The notes below the pieces were generated by a model that worked only from the letters and a program-made list of their open reading frames with translations, was not told the DNA's origin and did no database searches. Below, piece by piece: positions 7,537 through 14,282 of a stretch of 14,282 bases of DNA; within the stretch, counting starts at the first letter, position 1; every line of letters starts with the position of its first letter. The translations under genes were made by a program, and so were the position numbers. Source of the stretch: DATNBT01 sp964579765 (GTDB taxonomy: Bacteria > Acidobacteriota > Vicinamibacteria > Vicinamibacterales > CAVVIG01); the NCBI GenBank assembly GCA_964579765.1, contig CAZOIK010000196.1, positions 1 to 14,282 of the forward strand, in the 5' to 3' direction.

Positions 7537-8984
7537 AGTGTCTCGCCCGCGTCGCCGCCGCGCTCTGGCTTGCCGGTCTTCCCAGCCGCGCATCCGCGGC
7601 GACGATCCATGTCGCAGCCGGCGGCGATCTGCAGGCGGCGATTGTTCAGGCCACCGCCGGCGACGTCATCGAGCTGGAGCCCGGTGCGTCGTACGTCGGG
7701 CACTTCACGCTCACTCGCAAGGACGGCGACGCGGTCACGACAATTCGCACGGCCGGCCCTCCGCGCGTGGCCCCAGGCGGCCGCGTGTCTCCGGCCGACG
7801 CCGCGCAGCTCGCCAAGCTCGTCACGTCCGACAACGAGCCGGCGCTGTTGACGGCGCCGGGCGCGCATCACTGGCGTGTCGAGCTCGTCGAGGTGCAGGG
7901 CGGCGGCAACGGCGATCTCGTGGACCTCGGCGACAGCGGACAGCGCGAGCTCTCGCAGGTACCGCACGATCTCGTGCTCGACCGCGTGTACGTCCACGGC
8001 GATCCGACGACCGGACGCTGGCGCGGTGTCGCGCTCAACAGCGCCTCGACGACGGTCACGGGCTCGTACATCTCCGACATCAAGACGCCCGGGCGAGACG
8101 TGCAGGCCATCTGCGGCTGGAACGGACCGGGGCCCTTCGTCATCACGAACAACTACCTCGAGGCGTCCACCGAAAACATCCTCTTCGGCGGCTCCGACCC
8201 GGCGATCGAGGATCTGGTGCCGTCCGACATCACAATCACCGGCAACACGATCGCGAAGCCCGAGGCGTGGAAGGGCCAGCGGTGGCAGGTGAAGAACCTG
8301 CTCGAGCTCAAGAACGCGCGTCACGTCGTCATCCGCGACAACGTCCTCGAATACAACTGGCAGCAGGCACAGACCGGCTACGCGATTCTGTTCACCGTGC
8401 GCAACCAGGACGGCCGGTGTCCGTGGTGCGAGGTCAGCGACGTCGTGTTCGAGCGCAACGTCGTCCGCCACAGCGGCGGAGGGATTCAGATTCTCGGCAG
8501 CGACTACACGCACCCGAGCCGGCAGACGCACGACCTCGTCGTCCGCGGCAACCTGTTCGACGACATCGACAACCAGCGATGGGGCGGCAGCGGCTACGCG
8601 TTTCAGATGACGGACGGGCCGCGCAATCTCACGATCGATCACAACACCGTCATTCAGCCGCACGGCGCCGGATTCCTCCAGGTGGAAGGTCCGCCGGTGC
8701 GCGGCTTCGTCTTCACGAACAACATCGTCCGGGCCAGCGCGTACGGCGTCGCCGGCCGCGATCATGCGCCGGGCAACGACAGCCTCCGCACGTACTTTCC
8801 GGACGACACGTTCACCGGGAACGTGATTGCGGATGGGAAACCCGGCAGCTATCCCGGTGGAAACCGTTTTCCCTCGTTCAGCGAACTCTGCGCGCAGATG
8901 GTGTCGTGCGAGATGCACGACTACCGCTTTCGGGCCGACAGCGCGTGGCGCGGCGCCGGCGCGCCTGAAGATCTGTCGCACTGA
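7533..8984 (+). CDS. Secreted right-handed beta-helix protein (pectate-lyase-like fold)
   Basis: A 483-residue protein beginning with a clear signal peptide: MKCLAR, a hydrophobic core, then SRASA before residue 23, so it is probably periplasmic or extracellular. The opening GDLQAAIVQATAGDVIELEPG is the usual first coil of parallel beta-helix carbohydrate-active proteins. Many short strand repeats follow, of the type V-I-NN-L/IT-ITGNTI/VVIRDNVLEYN/LTIDHNTVI, about 20-25 residues apart, typical of Asn-ladder beta-helices. Cysteines C296 and C299 form a CPWC motif; C453 and C459 lie near the end and C194 is alone. Relatives include polysaccharide lyases and C5-epimerases, so a glycan-processing role on the exported polymer fits the operon. 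A purely structural or binding role cannot be excluded, since no catalytic residues can be assigned from sequence alone. Confidence 0.87.
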   Translation: MKCLARVAAALWLAGLPSRASAATIHVAAGGDLQAAIVQATAGDVIELEPGASYVGHFTLTRKDGDAVTTIRTAGPPRVAPGGRVSPADAAQLAKLVTSDNEPALLTAPGAHHWRVELVEVQGGGNGDLVDLGDSGQRELSQVPHDLVLDRVYVHGDPTTGRWRGVALNSASTTVTGSYISDIKTPGRDVQAICGWNGPGPFVITNNYLEASTENILFGGSDPAIEDLVPSDITITGNTIAKPEAWKGQRWQVKNLLELKNARHVVIRDNVLEYNWQQAQTGYAILFTVRNQDGRCPWCEVSDVVFERNVVRHSGGGIQILGSDYTHPSRQTHDLVVRGNLFDDIDNQRWGGSGYAFQMTDGPRNLTIDHNTVIQPHGAGFLQVEGPPVRGFVFTNNIVRASAYGVAGRDHAPGNDSLRTYFPDDTFTGNVIADGKPGSYPGGNRFPSFSELCAQMVSCEMHDYRFRADSAWRGAGAPEDLSH

Positions 8985-9034
8985 GGGACGTGGCAGACGG
9001 CTTGCAGAGTTCGAGGCAGCGGCTCGACCGCAAC

Positions 9035-9041
9035 AAGGGAG
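9035..9041 (+). promoter_or_regulatory. Shine-Dalgarno AAGGGAG for the methyltransferase
   Basis: AAGGGAG lies 7 nt before ATG 9049. It selects this start over the long in-frame upstream extension, which reads back into the beta-helix gene. This is the best-spaced ribosome site on the plus strand. It sits in the only sizeable gap of the operon (8985-9048), suggesting independent translation here. No convincing -35/-10 pair is seen in the gap. Confidence 0.75.
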
Positions 9042-9048
9042 TGAGCAC

Positions 9049-9843
9049 ATGCAGCAGGCGGAGCAGACACAGCTGGTCAAGGATCATTTCGACGAGGTCT
9101 CTGCGTACTGGGGAACGTTGTACGTGCCGGAAGTCACGTATGCGAACTACAACTTCCTGATCCGCAAGCAGCACGTGCTCGATCTGTTCGACAAACGGAG
9201 CGGCCGGTATCTCGACGCCGGGTGCGGCACGGGCGACTTCCTCCCCGATCTCGTGCAGCGCGGCGGCGAGGTGTACGCGCTCGACTTCGCGCAGGACATG
9301 ATCGACATCGCCAAGCCGCGGATGGAGGAGGCCGGCTGCGCGAACCGCGTGCACTTCGCCACCGGCGCCGTCGAGAGCCTGCCCTACGAGTCGAACTTCT
9401 TCGACGCGATCATCGGCGTCGGCCTCGTCGAATATCTGCCCGATCTGGACGGCGCCTTCCGTCAGATGTTCCGCGTGCTCAAGCCCGGCGGCATCTGCAT
9501 CGTCACCGTGCCGAACATCGTGTCGCCGTTCATGGCGTACGAGACGGCCGTGCCCAAGCTGAAGAACGTCGTGAAGCGCGCGCTGGCGTCCGCCGGCCTG
9601 CGCCGTCCGCCGGAGCCCGCGTACTTCCAGCGCAAGTTCGTGCCGTGGCACCTCGATCGGCTGCTCGGGAGCGTGGGCTTCCGCAAGGCCGACTTCTCGT
9701 ACTGCACGTATGGGTTCTCGAACATCCACCGGATGGAGCAGTTCTCGATCGGCCTGACGCGCAAGTTCGATCGCTTCGAGCGATCGGCCGCCGGCATCCT
9801 CGGCACGAACTACATCGTCAAGATGGTCAAGCCCCAGGCATGA
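9049..9843 (+). CDS. Class I SAM-dependent methyltransferase
   Basis: A 264-residue soluble methyltransferase. Motif I is YLDAGCGTGDF with the glycine loop at 58-62. The acidic residue of motif II follows in VYALDFAQDM, and a motif-III-like segment is FDAIIGVGLVEYLPDL. The post-motif RVLKPGGICIVTVPN is typical of the Methyltransf_11/25 families. A Phe/Tyr-rich N-terminal 50 residues (FDEVSAYWGTLY...) precedes the Rossmann core. A C-terminal region with FQRKFVPWHL may cap the acceptor site. In this context it probably O-methylates a sugar of the repeat unit, but lipid or small-molecule acceptors are possible. It follows the beta-helix gene after 64 nt and overlaps the deacetylase by ATGA at 9840-9843, so these two are coupled. 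Confidence 0.92.
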   Translation: MQQAEQTQLVKDHFDEVSAYWGTLYVPEVTYANYNFLIRKQHVLDLFDKRSGRYLDAGCGTGDFLPDLVQRGGEVYALDFAQDMIDIAKPRMEEAGCANRVHFATGAVESLPYESNFFDAIIGVGLVEYLPDLDGAFRQMFRVLKPGGICIVTVPNIVSPFMAYETAVPKLKNVVKRALASAGLRRPPEPAYFQRKFVPWHLDRLLGSVGFRKADFSYCTYGFSNIHRMEQFSIGLTRKFDRFERSAAGILGTNYIVKMVKPQA

Positions 9844-10883
9844 AGCAGGCCGCGCTGCGGATGATGCGGGCGTCGGGCGTGTTCGCGGCCTGCCGGCGCC
9901 TGCAGCGCGGCAAGATCCTGATCCTCACCTACCATCGCTTCAGCGCCGAACCCGCGCGCGCCGCCCTCGCGGCGCGCGCCTTCGCCGAGCAGATTCAGTA
10001 CCTGCGCGCGCACCACACTATCGTCCCGCTGTCCGCGATCGAGCGCCATTTCGTCGACGGCGCGCCGCTGCCGCCCGCGCCGGTCGCCATCACCATCGAC
10101 GATGGGTACCACGACGTGTACGACGTGGCGTTCCCGGTGCTGCGCCGCCACCAGGCGCCCGCGACGCTCTTTGCCGCGACGGACTTCATCGATCGGCAGA
10201 CCTGGCTCTGGACCGACAAGATGCGCGCGATCGTGCGGCTCACCTCGTCGGATCGCGTCGCAGTGGAGGTCGGCACGGTCCGGGTCGACGCGCCGCTTGG
10301 CAGCGTCGACTCGCGGCTGGCAGCGGCCGGGCGTCTCAACGCGGCGCTGAAGCGCCTGCCGGACGAGGCGAAGGAAGACGCGATCGCCAGGATCGAGAAA
10401 CATCTCGGCGTAAAGCTGCCCGCGTCACCGCCCGCTGATTGCCGGCCGGTGACGTGCAAGCAGTTGCGCGAACTGGCCGGCGGCGGCGTGGACATCGGAT
10501 CGCACACGGTCACGCATCCGATCCTTCCGTGGCTGGCGCGCGAACGCGTCGCATGGGAGCTGCGCGAGTCGCGCAGGCGGCTGGAAGAGATCCTCGACCG
10601 CGAGGTGACGACGTTCTGCTATCCGAATGGCGATTACGACGCCGCCGTGCGCGACGAAGCGGCGTGCGCGGGCTATCGGCTGGCGGTGACCACCGAACCT
10701 GGCCTGAACACTCGGGCGAACGACCCGCTCGCGCTGCGGCGGGTGCATACCGACCCGGATCTGACGCATTTCATCCAGAACACGAGCGGGTTCGAACGGA
10801 TCAAGCAGCGGTTTCGCGAGTTGAAGACCCGATCGGCGCGTTCAGACAACCGATCCGCGCTGCAGACGACCCGGACGGCCTGA
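9840..10883 (+). CDS. Polysaccharide deacetylase (NodB/CE4 family)
   Basis: A 347-residue NodB-homology protein. The first motif reads TIDDGY with catalytic-base and metal aspartates D87 and D88. The second is SHTVTHP with metal-binding histidines H222 and H226, and the third is FCYPNGDYD. The usual TFDDG appears as TIDDG. A roughly 110-residue insertion between motifs 1 and 2, beginning WLWTDKMR, is common in deacetylases of O-antigen and capsule loci. No signal peptide is seen: the N-terminus is basic and then continues to ILILTYHRF, the first strand. It may therefore act in the cytoplasm on a lipid-linked or nucleotide-linked N-acetyl sugar, or be exported by another route. It is the last plus-strand gene. 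The C-terminal 30 residues are Arg/Thr-rich and probably disordered. Confidence 0.92.
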   Translation: MKQAALRMMRASGVFAACRRLQRGKILILTYHRFSAEPARAALAARAFAEQIQYLRAHHTIVPLSAIERHFVDGAPLPPAPVAITIDDGYHDVYDVAFPVLRRHQAPATLFAATDFIDRQTWLWTDKMRAIVRLTSSDRVAVEVGTVRVDAPLGSVDSRLAAAGRLNAALKRLPDEAKEDAIARIEKHLGVKLPASPPADCRPVTCKQLRELAGGGVDIGSHTVTHPILPWLARERVAWELRESRRRLEEILDREVTTFCYPNGDYDAAVRDEAACAGYRLAVTTEPGLNTRANDPLALRRVHTDPDLTHFIQNTSGFERIKQRFRELKTRSARSDNRSALQTTRTA

Positions 10884-10953
10884 CCGAGAGCCTGATCGCC
10901 CGCCCGACGAGGCTGACGGCTCGTCCATCACCCGTGCCGGCCGTTCAGAGCAG

Positions 10954-10973
10954 CCGATCGCGACGAAGATCGG
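10954..10973. terminator. Possible hairpin (6-bp stem) after the plus-strand operon
   Basis: CCGATC at 10954-10959 pairs with GATCGG at 10968-10973 around an 8-nt loop, 70 nt after the deacetylase stop. No T-tract follows on either strand, so intrinsic termination is doubtful. It is listed because it lies in the convergent spacer. Confidence 0.25.
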
Positions 10974-10998
10974 TCGTGCCGCGCGTACAACGGGCCCG

Positions 10999-11026
10999 CG
11001 TGTCCGGACATGGACACGGCATGTCC
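10999..11026. terminator. Two mutually exclusive hairpins in the convergent spacer
   Basis: CGTGTCC (10999-11005) pairs with GGACACG (11012-11018) around a 6-nt loop. GGACATG (11006-11012) pairs with CATGTCC (11020-11026) around a 7-nt loop. The second stem reuses the loop and right arm of the first, so only one can form at a time. The element lies between the ends of the two converging operons (10883 and 11051) and may act as a bidirectional terminator. No T-tract is present, so the role is inference. Confidence 0.4.
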
Positions 11027-11050
11027 AACACGGACTCTGCCGAAGCGACG

Positions 11051-12181
11051 CTACGGCTGAAGGGCGGCAGCTCGGTGCATGAGCGCGGCGTAGCTGGCGA
11101 TCATCGCCGGGGCGGAGAATGACTCGCTGACGCGCCGCCGTGCGGCGGCGCCGACGGCGCAACGCAGCCGCGCATCGGCCTCCAGCCGTCGCAACGCCGA
11201 CGCGAACACGGTTTCGTCGTGGCCGACGACGTATCCGGAGCAGCGATCTTCGATCACATACGGCACTTCGCCGACGTCGACCGACACGACCGGCAGCCCG
11301 GCCGCCATCGCCTGCAGTACGACGTTCGGATTGCCTTCGTGCCGGGAGCACAAGGCGAACACGTCCATCGCCGCGAGATACGGCCGCACGTCCTTCGCGA
11401 CGCCGGTGAAGACGACGCGATCGCCGAGGCCCATCGAGCGCGCCATGGCCTTGGTCTCCTCGAGCTGCGGCCCGCCGCCGACGCACAGCAGCCGCGCGTC
11501 CGGCACGGCGTCCATCACGCCCGCCATCACCCGCAGGAGAAACGGCAGATTCTTCACCGGACGGATGTTGCCGACGGTGCCGACGACGAAGTCGCCGTCG
11601 GCGAACCCGAGGCGCGCCCGCGCGCAGGCGCGGCCCTCGCGCGCCGGCTGGAAGTGATCGCAGTCGACGCCGTTCGGAATCACGGTCACGGGCGCGCGCA
11701 GGCGGCGGTCGCCGATGAGATGCGCGCGCACCGCGTGTCCGTTGCAGACCACATGGTCGGCATACCGCATCGCGGCCCAGCTGAGGCGGCGTTGTCCGGC
11801 AGAGACGTCGTCCCAGAGGCTGATCAGATGGTGCACGAGCGCGACGCGCGACCCGAACCGCAGCTTCGCCGCGGCGCCGACGAGCAGCGTCTTCAGATTG
11901 AACGAGTTGACGACGCGGATGTCGTGCTCGCGGATGTAGTCGAGCACCCGCCGGATCTGGCCCCACTCGAGGTACGCACGGCGAATCGGCACGTGAATGA
12001 TGTTGGCGCCCGTCCGCTGGAACTCGTCAAGCAGCGTCAGGTCGTCGCCGACCACGCACACGTGAACGCCGAGTGGCGCGGCGCGCGCGGGGAATTCACG
12101 GGCGAAGTCGAGGATGCGCCGCTCCGGCCCCGCCGGCGCGAGGCCGTAGATCACGAAGAGCGCCTGCGGCGGGACGCTCAC
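11051..12181 (-). CDS. GT4-family (GT-B fold) glycosyltransferase
   Basis: A 376-residue retaining-type glycosyltransferase. The N-terminal domain opens with ALFVIYGLAPAGPERRILDF, a variant of the GGAER acceptor-side motif. The C-terminal domain opens with VGNIRPVKNLPFLL and has LLCVGGGPQLEE, VVFTGVAKDV and the donor-site segment HEGNPNVVLQAMAAGLPVV. In that segment the usual EX7E pair reads E282...Q290, the second glutamate being glutamine. The GTG start at 12181 overlaps the TGA of the epimerase gene (GTGA at 12178-12181), and the reading frame begins directly before the first strand. No membrane segment is seen. It is the last gene of the minus-strand operon and probably adds a sugar to the same glycan as the plus-strand enzymes. 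Donor and linkage are unknown. Confidence 0.92.
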   Translation of the reverse strand: MSVPPQALFVIYGLAPAGPERRILDFAREFPARAAPLGVHVCVVGDDLTLLDEFQRTGANIIHVPIRRAYLEWGQIRRVLDYIREHDIRVVNSFNLKTLLVGAAAKLRFGSRVALVHHLISLWDDVSAGQRRLSWAAMRYADHVVCNGHAVRAHLIGDRRLRAPVTVIPNGVDCDHFQPAREGRACARARLGFADGDFVVGTVGNIRPVKNLPFLLRVMAGVMDAVPDARLLCVGGGPQLEETKAMARSMGLGDRVVFTGVAKDVRPYLAAMDVFALCSRHEGNPNVVLQAMAAGLPVVSVDVGEVPYVIEDRCSGYVVGHDETVFASALRRLEADARLRCAVGAAARRRVSESFSAPAMIASYAALMHRAAALQP

Positions 12182-13389
12182 AGCCGGCCGCGCGTGCCGG
12201 AGGGCGACATGCGGACGTCTGCGCGCACGGCCGCCATCGCCGCGTGCATCCGCGGCGCGCGCCACAGGTCGAACCACGCTTGCAGCTGGCGTGCGCGTTC
12301 GACGAGCGATCCGGGACCACTCGCCGGCGGCGGCACGTCGCAGAACGGCGCCGGCATGCCCTCGGAGAAGTACAGCGGCGGAATCGGCGGAGCGCCGGTC
12401 CCGGCGGCCTGCGCGATCTGCGCGCGCGCGCCGACGCGGCGGTTGACGTCGCTCAGCTTCTTCGTGATCCCGTCCGGCGTGTGCACGAGCACCCGCAACG
12501 CGAGATCGAAGGTCGCCGGCGATCGCACGAGCGCCTTGATCGGCAGCCCGCGCGCCCAGGCGGCTGCCTCGCGCGGGATCGACGCGCGCCGCATTGCGTC
12601 GCGCCGCGCCGTGGACTCGTCGTCGTCCATCGACAGCACCGGCGGGAGGCCGAGGCAGCCCGTGTGCCAGTCGAACACGTCGCGCCAGGTGTGCGCCCGT
12701 TCGGCGAGGCTGACGACGTCCTCGCCGACGCCGCCGCGCAGCAGCGCGACGATCGACGCGCCGACCGTGTCGGCGTGCACGGCGTTCGACGGATGCCGGC
12801 CGCCGAACGGGAGACGGAAGCGCGGGTCGCGCGCGAACTCGACAATCTCGCGCGATCGCGGCACGCCCCCGCCGTACACGTGGCCGAGGCGCACGATCGT
12901 GCAGCCGACGCCGCGGGCGCGCGCGCCGCGGCGCGCATGCCGCTCGACGTCGAGCTTCGATCGTCCGTACTCGCTGTCGGGATGCGGATGACGACGCAGG
13001 CGATCGGCGTCCACGCCAGGCTCGATGAGCTCGCCGTAGACGGCGACCGTGCTGAAGTGAACGAGCCATTTCAGCGCCCGCGCGCGCAGCAGGCCGTCCA
13101 CGAGCGCGCGATTGCGGGAGTACGCATGCCGCGGAATTCCGCCGGACGACTCGAGCGCGCAGTTGACGATGACGTCGCAGTCGTCGAGGACGTGGGCCTC
13201 GCCCCCGCCAGGCGTCAGCGATCCGACGCGCACTTCGCACCCGGGCGCGACCGCGTCGCACAACGCCGCGCCGAGCGGATTGCGCACGGCGCCGACGACG
13301 GCAATGCCCGCAGCGTGCAGATGCCGCAGCACGCGCGAGCCGACCTGGCCTGCCGCGCCCGTGACGCCGACACGCATCGGCGCGGTCAT
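12178..13389 (-). CDS. NAD(P)-dependent SDR/epimerase-dehydratase family protein
   Basis: A 403-residue extended short-chain dehydrogenase/reductase. The nucleotide-binding motif is VGVTGAAGQVGSRVL (glycines 11, 14 and 17). The active site follows as HFSTVAVYG (T114) and YGRSK with Y141 and K145. IVRLGHVYGGG and the NAVHADTVG segment match nucleotide-sugar epimerases and dehydratases. The last 100 residues (about 300-403) go beyond the usual SDR core, with TPDGITKKLSDVNRRVGA and a Trp/Arg-rich end; I do not recognise this part. ATG 13389 is chosen for the ATGA overlap with the oxidoreductase stop and the well-spaced GGAGAG before it. It probably converts a nucleotide sugar feeding the glycosyltransferases. 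A reductase for another small molecule is the alternative. Confidence 0.88.
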   Translation of the reverse strand: MTAPMRVGVTGAAGQVGSRVLRHLHAAGIAVVGAVRNPLGAALCDAVAPGCEVRVGSLTPGGGEAHVLDDCDVIVNCALESSGGIPRHAYSRNRALVDGLLRARALKWLVHFSTVAVYGELIEPGVDADRLRRHPHPDSEYGRSKLDVERHARRGARARGVGCTIVRLGHVYGGGVPRSREIVEFARDPRFRLPFGGRHPSNAVHADTVGASIVALLRGGVGEDVVSLAERAHTWRDVFDWHTGCLGLPPVLSMDDDESTARRDAMRRASIPREAAAWARGLPIKALVRSPATFDLALRVLVHTPDGITKKLSDVNRRVGARAQIAQAAGTGAPPIPPLYFSEGMPAPFCDVPPPASGPGSLVERARQLQAWFDLWRAPRMHAAMAAVRADVRMSPSGTRGRL

Positions 13390-14282
13390 AGCGCGCTCTC
13401 CACGAGCGGCTCGCCGGCCGCGTGCGGCGCCCGCGACGTCGCCGCGGCCTGCTCGATCACGTCCGTCGTCATCGCCACGCTTGCGGCATCGACCGCGGAC
13501 GGCTCGCCGGTCCGGCACTGACGCAGGAAATCGCGCCACTCGAGATAGAACGCCTGGACGGCCGACGCGGCGCCGTCGTGCATCGCGAATGCCGCGAGCG
13601 TCTCGCCCGACGCGCCGACCAGCGTCAGCGTGTCCTCGAAGCCGAGGCCCACGCGCAACATGGCGTCGCCGATCTCGACGAACACGCCGCTGCAGAGGTC
13701 GTCGAGGAGCGAGATGTCGATGCCGGCGGGAATCGGCGGACCCGACGCGCGCGACACTTCGACGGCGAGCGACGAGGCGAGCTCGAGGCCGCGATGCACG
13801 CGCTGCTCGCAGTCGCGCACCGACGCGCGGGACGCGTCGAGCAGGTAGAGCACCTGATCAACGAGATGCGATCCGAATTCGGCGAGGACGCCGCCGCCCG
13901 CGCGGCTGTCGTTCAGGTGCCACCCGCCGCCGCGGCCGGTGCCGCGCATGTGGAAGCCGTCGGCGGCGAGCACGCGGCGAATCGGCCCGAGCACGCCGCT
14001 GCGCAGCAGCGTCCGCGCCGACGCCGTCGGCCGGGCGTAGCGCCGCACCTGCGCGACGCCGATCTGCCGCCCGCGCGCGCGCGCGTCGGCGACGAACGCC
14101 TGGTGATCGGCGAGCGTCAGCGCGAACGGCTTCTCACAGAACACGTGCCAGCCCCGCGCGAGCGCCTGCGGCACGAGCGCGCGACGCGATCCCACGGGCG
14201 TCGCAATCAGCACGACGTCCACGTCCGGACACTCGGCGACGTCCGCGACGGCCTGGCGGACGCCATACGACTCGGCGACGGC
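13386..14282 (-). CDS. Gfo/Idh/MocA-family oxidoreductase, 5'-truncated
   Basis: The frame is open to the right window edge, so the start and the GxGxxG Rossmann loop are outside; 298 residues are visible. The visible part begins with the late Rossmann fold, ECPDVDVVLIATPV. The family's hallmark CEKPFAL follows, containing the EKP motif whose lysine takes part in catalysis. RAGGGVLAEFGSHLVDQVLYLL, with its conserved Gly-rich turn and histidine, comes from the substrate domain. Members oxidise, reduce or epimerise sugars and nucleotide sugars with NAD(P). The stop overlaps the start of the SDR gene (ATGA at 13386-13389), so the two act in one operon and perhaps in one sugar pathway. An in-frame GTG at 14222 is internal, because the conserved fold continues upstream of it. 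The substrate is unknown. Confidence 0.93.
   Translation of the reverse strand, partial: AVAESYGVRQAVADVAECPDVDVVLIATPVGSRRALVPQALARGWHVFCEKPFALTLADHQAFVADARARGRQIGVAQVRRYARPTASARTLLRSGVLGPIRRVLAADGFHMRGTGRGGGWHLNDSRAGGGVLAEFGSHLVDQVLYLLDASRASVRDCEQRVHRGLELASSLAVEVSRASGPPIPAGIDISLLDDLCSGVFVEIGDAMLRVGLGFEDTLTLVGASGETLAAFAMHDGAASAVQAFYLEWRDFLRQCRTGEPSAVDAASVAMTTDVIEQAAATSRAPHAAGEPLVESAL
13396..13401 (-). promoter_or_regulatory. Shine-Dalgarno GGAGAG for the SDR gene
   Basis: On the minus strand GGAGAG lies 6 nt before ATG 13389, inside the end of the oxidoreductase gene. It confirms this start over longer in-frame extensions, which would begin at 13539 and overlap the oxidoreductase heavily. 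Confidence 0.65.

Noticed and set aside
8827..9048. Longer N-terminus for the methyltransferase
   Set aside because: It would overlap the end of the beta-helix gene by about 160 nt and lacks family similarity. The AAGGGAG at 9035-9041 fits ATG 9049.
8985..9048. Internal promoter before the methyltransferase
   Set aside because: A TTGCAG lies near 9002, but no matching -10 box follows at proper spacing, so only the ribosome site is reported.
11219..12991. Long plus-strand open frames opposite the GT4 and SDR genes
   Set aside because: Composition is low-complexity Arg/Ala/Asp-rich with no motif, while the minus-strand genes have full catalytic motifs and precise GTGA/ATGA junctions.
1..14282. 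tRNA, rRNA, CRISPR array, insertion sequence or prophage
   Set aside because: No cloverleaf, rRNA-like stretch, regularly spaced repeat-spacer array, transposase or integrase motif, or terminal inverted repeats were seen. Base composition is even apart from the short minisatellite.

Overview
This is a very GC-rich bacterial window, close to 70% G+C by eye, carrying part of an exopolysaccharide or capsule biosynthesis locus. Three protein types recall Acidobacteriota, perhaps class Vicinamibacteria: a secreted protein with carbohydrate-binding-like and fibronectin-type III modules, a secreted right-handed beta-helix protein, and a short STN-like (secretin/TonB N-terminus) exported domain. That placement is inference from protein style; no rRNA, tRNA or other marker is present.

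Plus strand, 1-10883: a secreted multidomain protein truncated at the left window edge is followed 17 nt later by GT2 glycosyltransferase A, a Wzx/MOP-type flippase, GT2 glycosyltransferases B and C, GT2 glycosyltransferase D, and a secreted beta-helix protein. After a 64-nt gap with its own Shine-Dalgarno come a SAM-dependent methyltransferase and a NodB/CE4-type polysaccharide deacetylase. Six of the eight plus-strand junctions are 4-nt ATGA stop/start overlaps, so the set is almost certainly one translationally coupled operon, possibly with a second entry point at the methyltransferase.

Minus strand, 14282-11051: a Gfo/Idh/MocA oxidoreductase (5' end outside the window), an NAD(P)-dependent SDR/epimerase, and a GT4-family glycosyltransferase, again joined by ATGA and GTGA overlaps. 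The two operons converge on a 167-nt spacer that holds GC-rich hairpins but no T-tract.

Likely joint working: the oxidoreductase and SDR probably make or modify a nucleotide sugar. The five glycosyltransferases build a repeat unit on the inner membrane, the flippase moves it across, and the methyltransferase, deacetylase and beta-helix protein modify or process the glycan. No initiating phosphoglycosyltransferase, Wzy polymerase, Wzc/Wza-type export protein or regulator is visible, so the locus must extend beyond the window.

The most unusual element is GT2 enzyme C (5138-6595). Its reading frame runs without a stop past the normal glycosyltransferase end into a signal-peptide-like segment, an STN-like exported domain and a 9-nt minisatellite. 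It is either a membrane-spanning glycosyltransferase/periplasmic-domain fusion or two genes nested in one frame.
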